In this document: positions 37,781 through 46,700 of the stretch, in pieces
Position numbering within the stretch: position 1 is the first letter of the stretch
Layout of the letters: every line of letters begins with the position of its first letter
Source of the DNA: Neorhizobium sp. JUb45
Lineage (GTDB): Bacteria; Pseudomonadota; Alphaproteobacteria; Rhizobiales; Rhizobiaceae
Direction of reading: 5' to 3'
NCBI RefSeq assembly: GCF_004343585.1
Contig: NZ_SLYW01000005.1
Span: 310,001 to 374,000 of the forward strand
DNA length: 64,000 nucleotides
The notes under the pieces: generated by a model
Databases searched by the model: none
Told to the model about the DNA's origin: nothing
What the model saw: only the letters and a program-made list of their open reading frames with translations
Position numbers and translations under genes: made by a program

Positions 37781-38220
37781 GTGAAACGGCAACCACAAGG
37801 CGGATCGTTGCCGGCATCGGCTGCCGCAAGGATACTCCGACCGCGACCATCCTGAGCGTGCTGGCGGAAACGCTGGAGCAGACGGGTTTTCCCGGACGCA
37901 CGCCGGACATGCTGGCGACCGGCACGATCAAGGCCGATGAGGCCGGGATCATCGAAGCGGCAAAAAAACTCGGCGTTCCGCTGGTCGTGGTCGAACAAGC
38001 CGCGCTCGAAGCCGCAGCCTCGCGCACGCTGACCGTTTCGCAAGTGAGCCTCACCTATGCCGGAAGCCCGAGCCTTTGCGAGGCATCAGCTCTTGCCGCC
38101 GCCGGCGAGACCGCGGTACTGGCCGCACCACGATTTGTACGCGATGGCGTGACCTGCGCCATTGCCGTCGCAAATGCCGAGACTGGCCCGAATAAAAAGA
38201 CTGGAAAGACGACAGCATGA
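37759..38220 (+). CDS. cobE: Cobalamin biosynthesis protein CobE
   Basis: This protein of up to 153 residues matches the C-terminal domain of CbiG (CobE family): [23 protein letters not shown] near the start, [20 protein letters not shown] and a [16 protein letters not shown] segment. Its precise role in the aerobic pathway is unclear; corrinoid binding has been proposed for the family. Two starts are possible: ATG 37759, overlapping cobL by 22 bp, or GTG 37777, giving the 4-nt GTGA overlap found at the other junctions here. The second may well be the real start. Confidence 0.88.
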   Translation: MDLDKTVSETATTRRIVAGIGCRKDTPTATILSVLAETLEQTGFPGRTPDMLATGTIKADEAGIIEAAKKLGVPLVVVEQAALEAAASRTLTVSQVSLTYAGSPSLCEASALAAAGETAVLAAPRFVRDGVTCAIAVANAETGPNKKTGKTTA

Positions 38221-38999
38221 CCGTTCATTTCATCGGCGCCGGACCGGGCGCGGCAGACCTGATCACCGTGCGCGGCCGTGACCTGATCGGCAAATGCCCG
38301 GTCTGCCTGTTTGCCGGCTCGATCATGCCGCGCGAACTGCTCGCCTATTGCCCACCGGATGCCCGCATCATCGATACGGCTTCGCTGTCTCTCGACCAGA
38401 TCGAGGCCGAATATGTGAAGGCGCATGAAGAGGGCAAGGATGTCGCCCGCCTGCATTCCGGCGATCTTTCCGTCTGGAGTGCTGTGGCCGAGCAAATCCG
38501 ACGGCTGGAGAAACATGGCATCGATTACACGATGACACCGGGCGTACCGTCCTTCGCAGCCGCCGCTTCCGCGCTGAAGCGCGAGTTGACTATTCCCGAA
38601 GTGGCGCAGAGCCTTGTTCTGACCCGCGTTTCCGGCCGCGCTTCAAAAATGCCGGAGGGTGAAAACCTGAAAGCCTTTGGCGCCACCGGCGCAACGCTTG
38701 CCATCCATCTGGCGATCCATGCGATCGGCAAGGTGGTGGAAGAGCTGACGCCGCTTTATGGCGGCGATTGCCCGGTGGCCGTGGTGGTGCGGGCGACATG
38801 GCCGGATGAACGGGTTTTCCGCGCCACGCTTTCGACCATCGAGGCAATGCTGGCGGCCGACCCGGTGGAGCGCACGGCGCTCATTCTGGTCGGGCCGGGA
38901 CTGGCAGCGCAAGATTTTCGCGAGAGCGCGCTTTATAACGCCGATTACGTGCGCCGGTTCAGGGGCGGAGACGGGCCGGGATCGGACGGCGCGGCTTGA
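38217..38999 (+). CDS. cobM: Precorrin-4 C11-methyltransferase CobM
   Basis: This 260-residue SAM-dependent methylase makes precorrin-5. Motifs are [74 protein letters not shown] and [13 protein letters not shown]. It overlaps cobE by 4 nt and overlaps the convergent cbiD gene by 55 bp, so the last 18 or so residues (a Gly/Asp/Arg-rich tail) are encoded opposite the CbiD C-terminus. Confidence 0.95.
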   Translation: MTVHFIGAGPGAADLITVRGRDLIGKCPVCLFAGSIMPRELLAYCPPDARIIDTASLSLDQIEAEYVKAHEEGKDVARLHSGDLSVWSAVAEQIRRLEKHGIDYTMTPGVPSFAAAASALKRELTIPEVAQSLVLTRVSGRASKMPEGENLKAFGATGATLAIHLAIHAIGKVVEELTPLYGGDCPVAVVVRATWPDERVFRATLSTIEAMLAADPVERTALILVGPGLAAQDFRESALYNADYVRRFRGGDGPGSDGAA

Positions 39000-40099
39000 T
39001 CGGACGGCGTGAACGGCGCTTCGGCAACGAAATTTCCCTGACGGTCAAAGATCAGGATTTCCAGCGCGATATCGCCGCTGTCGAGCACTTTTGCCGCCGT
39101 CTGCCACGCCAGCGCAGCAATCGCCGGGCCGAGTTCCAGCCCGTCTTCAGCGGCGATTTCGAACGCGTGCATCACGGTGTTGGCGCTGCGGATGCGATCG
39201 GCCAGATCGGCGCTGGCGCCGACATCGATCGCGACCTTTGCCAGCCCATCGAGATCGGCCAGGCCACGTTTGGAATGCAGGTCGAGCATGCCTTGCGCCA
39301 GCTTGGTCATCTTGGCCACGCCGCCGGCAACGGTGACGCGCGGAACGGGGTGGCTTTTCAGATATTTCAGCATGCCGCCGACAAAATCGCCCATATCGAG
39401 AAGCGCGACTTCGGGCAGATTGTGCCGCTGCTGCACGGCCTTTTCCGAGGTCATGCCGGTGGAGCCGGCGACATGGGTGAGGCCTTCGGCACGCGACACG
39501 TCAATACCGCGCCAGATGGAATGGATCCATGCCGCGCAGGAAAACGGAATGACGATGCCGGTCGTGCCGAGGATCGAAATGCCGCCCAGAATGCCCAGGC
39601 GCCCATTCAGCGTTTTTTCGGCGATATTTTCACCATCCGCAACCGACACCTCAACTTCGAAATCGGTCTCTCCGCCCGAAACCTCGGCTATGGCGGCAGC
39701 GATCATCTGGCGGGGGACGGGGTTGATCGACGGTTCGCCGATGCCGAGCGGCAGGCCCGGCTTCGTGACCGTGCCGACACCGGAACCGGCCTTGAAGGTG
39801 ATGCCGCTACCGGGGCGACCACGCCGCACGGTGGAGGAGATCAGTGCGCCATGGGTAACATCGGGATCGTCGCCTGCATCTTTCACGATGGACGCGCGGG
39901 CAAAATCAGCTCCCAGCTCTTCACCGGCCAAGGCAAAGGCCGGACGTTGCCCACCGGGCAGGCCAACCTCGACCGGATCGGGAAATTTTCCCGTCAAAAG
40001 CGCAGCGCAGGCCGCCTTGGCAGACGCGGCAGCGCACGTGCCGGTGGTCCAGCCACGCCGCAGGTTCTTGCCATCCGCTTCGATGCCAGTTTCACTCAT
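38945..40099 (-). CDS. cbiD: Precorrin-5 C1-methyltransferase CbiD
   Basis: This 384-residue protein has the CbiD signature [81 protein letters not shown] and [23 protein letters not shown]. CbiD methylates C1 with loss of the C2 extruded fragment in the anaerobic pathway; here it takes the place that CobF fills in Pseudomonas denitrificans. The ATG at 40099 begins [13 protein letters not shown]; an open frame upstream to 40207 has no homology. It is divergent from cobB with 98 bp between the starts. Confidence 0.93.
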   Translation of the reverse strand: MSETGIEADGKNLRRGWTTGTCAAASAKAACAALLTGKFPDPVEVGLPGGQRPAFALAGEELGADFARASIVKDAGDDPDVTHGALISSTVRRGRPGSGITFKAGSGVGTVTKPGLPLGIGEPSINPVPRQMIAAAIAEVSGGETDFEVEVSVADGENIAEKTLNGRLGILGGISILGTTGIVIPFSCAAWIHSIWRGIDVSRAEGLTHVAGSTGMTSEKAVQQRHNLPEVALLDMGDFVGGMLKYLKSHPVPRVTVAGGVAKMTKLAQGMLDLHSKRGLADLDGLAKVAIDVGASADLADRIRSANTVMHAFEIAAEDGLELGPAIAALAWQTAAKVLDSGDIALEILIFDRQGNFVAEAPFTPSDQAAPSDPGPSPPLNRRT

Positions 40100-40197
40100 G
40101 ACCGCTTCTATAACGTTGCCCCGAGCCGCAGTCACCGGCAAAAGGTTTTTCGCATGACAGGTCCTGTCCCGACATTTTCGACCGAAGGAATTTTTGC

Positions 40198-41523
40198 ATG
40201 ACGGCACGGGCTCTCATCATTGGCGCACCACGCTCCGGCTCGGGCAAAACAAGCGTGACGATCGGCCTTCTGCGCGCCTTCGCCCGGCGTGGTATCAAAG
40301 TGCGTGGAGTCAAATCGGGGCCGGATTATATCGACCCCGGTTTTCACCATGCTGCGACAGGCCTGCCCGGCCTGAACCTCGATACCTGGGCGATGGAACC
40401 GGCGCTGGTGGCGCATCTCCTGAACGATGCCGCAAGCGATACCGAACTGGTGCTGATCGAAAGCGCCATGGGCCTTTTTGACGGCATCAACGGCGGCGAT
40501 GGCCGCACCGGTTCGGCTGCCGATCTGGCGCGCCTGCTGGGCATTCCGGTTCTGCTGGTTCTGGATGTGTCTGGCCAATCGCAGACGGCAGCCGCCGTCG
40601 CACTGGGGTTCAGGCATTACGACCCGAAAGTGGAAATTGCCGGCGTCATCATGAACCGGGCCGGCAGCGAACGGCATGTAAAGCTGTCCGGCGATGCGAT
40701 TACCGGCACCGGCCTGCCGCTGGTGGGGGCGGTGTTGCGCAACCCGGATCTGGTTCTGCCGGAGCGGCATTTGGGTCTGGTGCAGGCCAGCGAACATCCG
40801 CAGATCGAAGGCCATATCGAAAAACTGGCCGATGCGATGGAAGCCTCGCTCGATCTCGATGCCATTTTCGATATCGCCGTGCCGCTCAAGGAGACAACCG
40901 CGATGTCACCGGAAGCCAATCTGCAGCCCCCCGGCCAGCGCATTGCCTTAGCGCAGGATGCTGCTTTCACCTTCCTTTACCCGCATGTCGCTGCCCACTG
41001 GCGCGCATTGGGTGCGGAAATCGTGCCCTTCTCGCCTCTGGCCGATGAAGCGCCGTCCAAGGATTGTGACGTCTGCTGGCTGCCGGGCGGTTATCCCGAA
41101 CTGCATGCCGGAACGATAGCCGCCGCCAAAAATTTTCGCACCGGGCTGGGCGAATTTGCGCAGACGCGGCCGGTGCACGGCGAATGCGGGGGCTACATGG
41201 TTTTAGGCGAAACGCTGGAGGATGCCGATGGCGTGACCCACCAGATGACCGGGCTTCTGTCTCACCAGACCAGTTTTGCAAAACGCCGCATGAACCTCGG
41301 TTATCGGCAGGCGACGATTGCCGCCGATGGTCCGGTGGGCAAGGCAGGCAGCATGATCCGTGGCCACGAGTTTCATTATGCCAGCGTGATCGATGCCGGT
41401 TCGGACGATGCCTTTGCGACGATCGCGGACGGCACCGGCAAACCGCTCGGCACATCCGGCGGGCGGCGCGGGTTTGTCAGCGGCACGTTTTTCCACGCGA
41501 TTGCGCGGGTGAGCGGAGCCTAA
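40198..41523 (+). CDS. cobB: Cobyrinate/hydrogenobyrinate a,c-diamide synthase CobB
   Basis: This 441-residue ATP-dependent glutamine amidotransferase amidates the a and c acetates before cobalt insertion. The N-terminal domain has the P-loop IGAPRSGSGKTSVTIGLLRA, GVKSGPDYIDPGFH and ESAMGLFDGI. The amidotransferase domain has WLPGGYPELHA, VHGECGGYMVLG with the catalytic Cys, and a C-terminal SGTFFHAIA with the catalytic His. It is the last gene of the cluster and ends at a palindromic repeat. Confidence 0.96.
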   Translation: MTARALIIGAPRSGSGKTSVTIGLLRAFARRGIKVRGVKSGPDYIDPGFHHAATGLPGLNLDTWAMEPALVAHLLNDAASDTELVLIESAMGLFDGINGGDGRTGSAADLARLLGIPVLLVLDVSGQSQTAAAVALGFRHYDPKVEIAGVIMNRAGSERHVKLSGDAITGTGLPLVGAVLRNPDLVLPERHLGLVQASEHPQIEGHIEKLADAMEASLDLDAIFDIAVPLKETTAMSPEANLQPPGQRIALAQDAAFTFLYPHVAAHWRALGAEIVPFSPLADEAPSKDCDVCWLPGGYPELHAGTIAAAKNFRTGLGEFAQTRPVHGECGGYMVLGETLEDADGVTHQMTGLLSHQTSFAKRRMNLGYRQATIAADGPVGKAGSMIRGHEFHYASVIDAGSDDAFATIADGTGKPLGTSGGRRGFVSGTFFHAIARVSGA

Positions 41524-41540
41524 GCGTGATCCTTAATTCG

Positions 41541-41656
41541 TCGTCATCCCGGCCTTGAGCCGGGATCCAGCAGAAACGCGGCTGCGTGGCGGAAAAGTCT
41601 TTTCAGCCCAAGGACTTGGGCTGGCTGGTTTCCGGCACGAGGCCGGAATGACGGAG
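41541..41656. repeat. Short palindromic element between cobB and pbpC
   Basis: The ends form imperfect inverted repeats (TCGTCATCCCGGCCT and AGGCCGGAATGACGG) with an internal GGCCTTGAGCCGGGATCC hairpin and a CCCAAGGACTTGGG palindrome. It fills most of the gap between the converging cobB and pbpC genes and belongs to a widespread alphaproteobacterial repeat type, different from copies A-C. Confidence 0.8.
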
Positions 41657-41670
41657 AAAATTGGTCGCCC

Positions 41671-43755
41671 CTATTCCACAAATACCCTGACCGTGGCCGC
41701 CCGCCCCACCGCATCGATGACCGTCAGCGTCGAATAACCACCACCATCCGGCTGCCATTCACTGGTGCGGCGGCGCGAGAGGTCAGACAGAGGCTGACCA
41801 TTGGCGAGCCAACGGAACGGCGCGCGGCCACCCTGCAATTTCAACGTCAGCGGTTCCAGCGTGTTACCCGAAGCAGCACCAAGATCGACCCGCGCACCTT
41901 CCGGCGGATAAACGATCTGTGGCGCCGGTTCGCGTGCCGAGGCCGAGATCAGCCCGGATGCGGTCATCGAAAAACGCCGCTGGCTGATTGGCAGATCGGC
42001 CTGCGCCACGCGCACTGCGCCAGAGGGTGCCGGCGGCATCGGCGTGATGGCGACGCCGGAGCGAGAAAAGGCGTCGAACAGGATCGGGGCCGCCGTCGCA
42101 TAACCGGCAATGCCGGGCACCGCGCCATTATCCGGCCGGCCGACCCAGACGCCGAGCACATGGCGGCCATCATAGCCAATCGACCACGCATCACGATAAC
42201 CGTAGCTGGTGCCGGTCTTGTAGGCGATGCCCAGCCGCCGGCTGCCCTGCGGCGGCAAAACGTCGGAGAGGATGTCGGTGACATTCCATGTGGCGACCGG
42301 TTCGAGCAGCGGATCGGCGGGATCGATACCCGGTTTTTCGCGCACGCCATCGCCCAGCCGCACCGGCTGGCCGCGATTGGCAAGCCCGGCATAAAGCTGC
42401 ACCAGATCTTTCAGCGACACACCGACACCGCCAAGCCCGATGGCAAGCCCCGGCGCCTCGCCGATCGGTAGCGCCGGTTTTACATCCGAACGGCGAAACC
42501 GCATCATCAACCGGCTGGGGCCGACGGCATCGAGAAGACGCACCGCCGGCACGTTGAGCGACAGTTGCAGCGCCTGGCGGATGGACACGTCGCCCTGATA
42601 GCTCATGTCGAAATTGCGCGGCCGATAACCGTGGAAATCGGAGGGGCGGTCCTCGATCACCGTTTCCTGCGACACCAGCCCCTGTTCAAAGGCCAACCCA
42701 TAAATGAAGGGTTTTAGGGTCGAACCCGGCGAACGATTGACGCGCGTCATGTCCACCCAGCCGGAACGGCTGGCATCGAAATAATCCGCTGATCCGACCT
42801 CGCCGACAATCTCGCCGGTGCGGGCATCGGCCATGACCATGGCAAGCGATATCTTGGGGCCGAGTTTCTGCACGGCGGCGCGGGCCGCATCTTCCAGCCC
42901 TCGCTGCACATCCCGCCTGAGCGTCGTGACGTGGCGGTTCTGCGTCGGCTGCTTGCGAATGGCGGCTTCGGCCAGATGCGCGGCATAGGCAGGCAATTGC
43001 AGACGACGCGACGGCACTGGATGTAAAGCCGCCTGCTCTGCGGCCGCCTTGCCGACTGTTTCCCTCACCGGCTCACGATCGAGCACACGTTGACGCGCGG
43101 CGGTGGCAACCTGCGAGCGCCGATCGGGCCGGCGCGCCTCCGGCGATTGCGGCAAGGCGACCAAAAGAGCTGCTTCCGATACAGAAAGCCGGCGCGGCTC
43201 CTTGCCGAAATAGGCAAGGCTTGCAGAGCGCACGCCTTCGAGATTACCGCCGTAAGGCGCAAGCGTCAGATAGAGATCGAGGATCTCAGGCTTCGACAGC
43301 CTCCGTTCGATCTGGATGGCGCGGGCAAGCTGCACGAATTTGGCGGTGAAGGAGCGGTTTTCGCGCGGCTCGATCAGCCGTGCCACCTGCATGGAGAGCG
43401 TCGAGGCGCCCGAAACGATACGGCCATTGGTGACGAATTGTGTGGCGGCACGCGCTAGCGCCCAGAGATCGACACCGGTATGTTCATAAAAGCGCTGATC
43501 CTCATAGGCCACCAGCATGCGCAGGAATTGCGGATCGACGTCGGCTGCCTTTGTGCCCAGCCGCCAGCGGCCATCCGGCGTGGCGAAGGCGCGCAAAAGC
43601 TGGCCATCGGCATCCACGACCTCGCGCGAGATCACACCGGCCTTTTCCAAAGGCGGTGGATAAGCACGGTCGGCGGCTTCCAAACCATAGACCGCCGCTA
43701 CGCCAAGAAGGGCGATAGCAACGGTACCGACAACGAGTTTACGCCAGAGCCGCAT
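41671..43755 (-). CDS. pbpC: Penicillin-binding protein 1C
   Basis: This 694-residue class A penicillin-binding protein has one N-terminal membrane anchor (VVGTVAIALLGVAAVYGL). The GT51 glycosyltransferase domain has EDQRFYEHTGVD near residue 83 and the GASTLSMQVARL motif. The transpeptidase domain has SPGSTLKPF with the acylated Ser near residue 345, SLN near 396 and KTGTS near 513. A C-terminal PBP1C domain (about 600-694) ends the protein. Its ATG overlaps the TAA of the alpha-2-macroglobulin gene (TAATG), the same pairing as E. coli pbpC-yfhM, and the two probably act together in the periplasm. Confidence 0.95.
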   Translation of the reverse strand: MRLWRKLVVGTVAIALLGVAAVYGLEAADRAYPPPLEKAGVISREVVDADGQLLRAFATPDGRWRLGTKAADVDPQFLRMLVAYEDQRFYEHTGVDLWALARAATQFVTNGRIVSGASTLSMQVARLIEPRENRSFTAKFVQLARAIQIERRLSKPEILDLYLTLAPYGGNLEGVRSASLAYFGKEPRRLSVSEAALLVALPQSPEARRPDRRSQVATAARQRVLDREPVRETVGKAAAEQAALHPVPSRRLQLPAYAAHLAEAAIRKQPTQNRHVTTLRRDVQRGLEDAARAAVQKLGPKISLAMVMADARTGEIVGEVGSADYFDASRSGWVDMTRVNRSPGSTLKPFIYGLAFEQGLVSQETVIEDRPSDFHGYRPRNFDMSYQGDVSIRQALQLSLNVPAVRLLDAVGPSRLMMRFRRSDVKPALPIGEAPGLAIGLGGVGVSLKDLVQLYAGLANRGQPVRLGDGVREKPGIDPADPLLEPVATWNVTDILSDVLPPQGSRRLGIAYKTGTSYGYRDAWSIGYDGRHVLGVWVGRPDNGAVPGIAGYATAAPILFDAFSRSGVAITPMPPAPSGAVRVAQADLPISQRRFSMTASGLISASAREPAPQIVYPPEGARVDLGAASGNTLEPLTLKLQGGRAPFRWLANGQPLSDLSRRRTSEWQPDGGGYSTLTVIDAVGRAATVRVFVE

Positions 43756-46700
43756 TATTGCGCCGCCTTCACCTCCATGCGGCCTGTCGCGGTGCGCGCC
43801 GAAAACTGCGGGCGGTACATGTCCTCGACATAGGCTGCCGGATGATCGTAAACGCCCGGCGTCACCGCGCGGACCACATAGGCCAACGAGATTTCGCGGT
43901 TATCGCCGCCGCTGCGATCGAAGGCTGCGACAAAACGGTCGTTGCGGAATTCCGTATGGGCGGCCTGCGTATCGCCGATCCATTCGAAATTGGTGAGCTG
44001 GGCGCTATCGACGAGGCTCGGATTGTCGATCTCGAAACCGGCGGGCAGCAGATCGGTGATGACGATACGCGAAGCCCAGTCATTGCTTTCCGTCACCGTC
44101 AGCACCACCACGTAACGCTGGTTCTGCTCGGCTTCGGTGACGCTGATTTCCTCGCCTTCCAGCGTGTAATAGGCGCGGGAAATCTGAAAACCATCGCCGC
44201 CGGCCGGCAGCGGCACGACCGGTGCTGCAACCGTGGTCAGCACCGCCGAGAGCGGATCGGGGCTGCGATTGGCGAGCGTGACCGGATGATCGGCCAATGC
44301 TGCACCTTCGATGCGGGACATGTATGCGCCCTTGTGGGCGGCACCATTGACCTGCAGCGATATCCCCTCATCACCCTGCTGCAACGCGCGGGCGGCGAGC
44401 AGCATCCAGGCCTGTTCCTGGGTGCTGGTGTATTTTTTGTTGCGCCATTCGCTGGCAACGACCTTTGCAAGGTCCGGCACGATGGCCGGCACCGGGCGGC
44501 TTTCGGCAGCAAGCGCCAAAACCGCCGCGCCATCACGCAGCGACGAACCGTAATCCGAACGCGCGAGGCTCACCTTGCGGACCTGTGCGTCCTGAGACAT
44601 CTGCAACGACTGCGCAAAGATGTTCTTCGAACGCTGGGCATCGCCATAAAGCGCCAGCGATGCAGCAAGATGCGCCTTGGCGAGCGGCGTCGGGAATTCC
44701 GAAAGCATCGTATCGGCGTAATAACGCAGATCGCTGATCGCGGCCTTGCGGTTGCGCGACAGGACATAAAGCGCATAGGCGATCTCATTGCCCTTGTCGC
44801 GAACGCTGTTGTCATAACCGAGGCCGTTCTGGAGATTTTCCAGCGCCTGCACCAGCGCCTGATCCGGCACCGTATAGCCCTGTTCGCGAGCGCGGCTCAG
44901 GAAGTCGGTGACATAGGAATCCAGCCAGAGATCACCCGAACCCGGTGCCCAGAGACCAAAACTGCCCGACGACGACTGGTAGGAGAGGACGCGGTAGATG
45001 GCATCCTGCACGCGCTTCTTGATCTCTGCATCGTCGGCCAGCCCGTTCTTCTGGGCGAGTTCGCTCAGATAAAGAAGCGGCAGCGCCCGGCTGGTGGTCT
45101 GCTCGGCGCAGCCATACGGGTAACGGTCGAGGCTGGTCAGCAGCGACGGGATATCGAACTCGGCCGAACGGCTGACATTGAGCGCGATCGAGGCACCCGG
45201 CAGAATGCTGTCCGCAAACAGATCGCCATTCACCGTAAGGCTGCTGCCGGGAGCAAGCGAGATGACGCGGCGGCTTGTAATCGGCAGCGTAGCAGGGCGC
45301 ACCGGCAGGTAAAGCGCCTGTTCCAAGGCCATGCCGGAATCGTTTGTCAGACGGATGTTGATCTGGCCATCACCGGGCTCAACCCCGGAGATTCTTAGGG
45401 CCACATCCTTCTTCGCACCTGGCTGCAATTGCAGGGTTTGTTCCGGCGCTGCGACCGAAATTGCATCATTGCCGTTGACCGACAGGCGATAATTGCCGGC
45501 GGGCGCATCGGTATTGGCGATATCGAGACGCAGGTTGGCTTCATCGCGGGGGGCGAGGAAACGCGGCAGGCTGGCGGTGACGACAACCGGATCGCGGATG
45601 ATGACATCCGTCACGCCATGGCCGACACCGGTCTTCGACCAGGCAACCGCCATGACACGGGCCGTGCCGTTGAACTGCGGGATATCGAAACTGACTTTTG
45701 CATTGCCATCGGCATCCAGCTTTACGGGACCGGAGAAGAAGGCGACGAGCTTTTCCTTCGGCGGGCTGGCCTGCAGTGCCATGCTGCCGCCATCGCCACC
45801 GGTGCGGATACGGCCCATTGCGCCGAGCGAGCCATCGATCAGGCGTCCGTAAAGGTCGCGGATTTCCAGACCAAGGCGACGCTGGCCAAAATAGAAATCG
45901 TCCGGGGCCGGCGGTTCGTAACGCGTCAGGTTGAGAATGCCGACATCGACGGCGGCAACCGTGACATATGCCTCTTCACCCACACCGGCACCGGCAACAT
46001 TGACGGCGACCTCAAGCGGCTGGCGCGGAAGGGTCTTTTCCGGCGCGGTCAGCTTGATCGCAAGATCGCGCAGTTCCGGATCGACCTTCAGCCAGGTGAT
46101 GCCGATGGCACGCATCGGCATGCGATTGTCACGCGCTTCGCCGGGGCGATAAAGCGTAGCGGTGACATAGGAACCGGCACCCCAGTTTTCCGTGACCGGG
46201 ATTTCGACCTCGCCGCCGTTTTCGCCGATATCGACATTGTCGACCGAGATCAGCTGTTCGGCGCCGCCCATGACCATCAGCGAACCGGCATAACGCGACG
46301 CGATTTTCAGCTTGGCGGTTTCGCCGACCTTGTAGCTCGGCTTGTCGAGGGCGATTTCCAGCGCATCCGGAGTTTCGGTGGAACTGGCGGTGACGAACCA
46401 GCCGGCATCGAACTCGACGCTCGACTGCGGCCCCCCGGCTTCGGGCGTTTCCACCTCAAGGCGGTAACGGCCCCAGCTTGCCTGCACGGCAATCTCGCCG
46501 CCATCGGCTGAGAGATCGACCTTGCCGGTCGCCACCTGTTCGGTACGGGTGATCGGCTCATACCGCCAGGAACCACCCTCGCGATACCATTGGTAATTGC
46601 GCTCCAGCTTGACCAGCTTCCACAGCGCACCCTTCGAGGCCACCTTTTTGCCGGTCTCATCGATCATCAAGATATGGAATTTTCCCTGCGCGTTTTCGGG

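Noticed and set aside
38996..40201. A 401-codon plus-strand frame opposite cbiD
   Set aside because: CbiD motifs are unmistakable on the minus strand; the opposite frame is His/Arg-rich without similarity.
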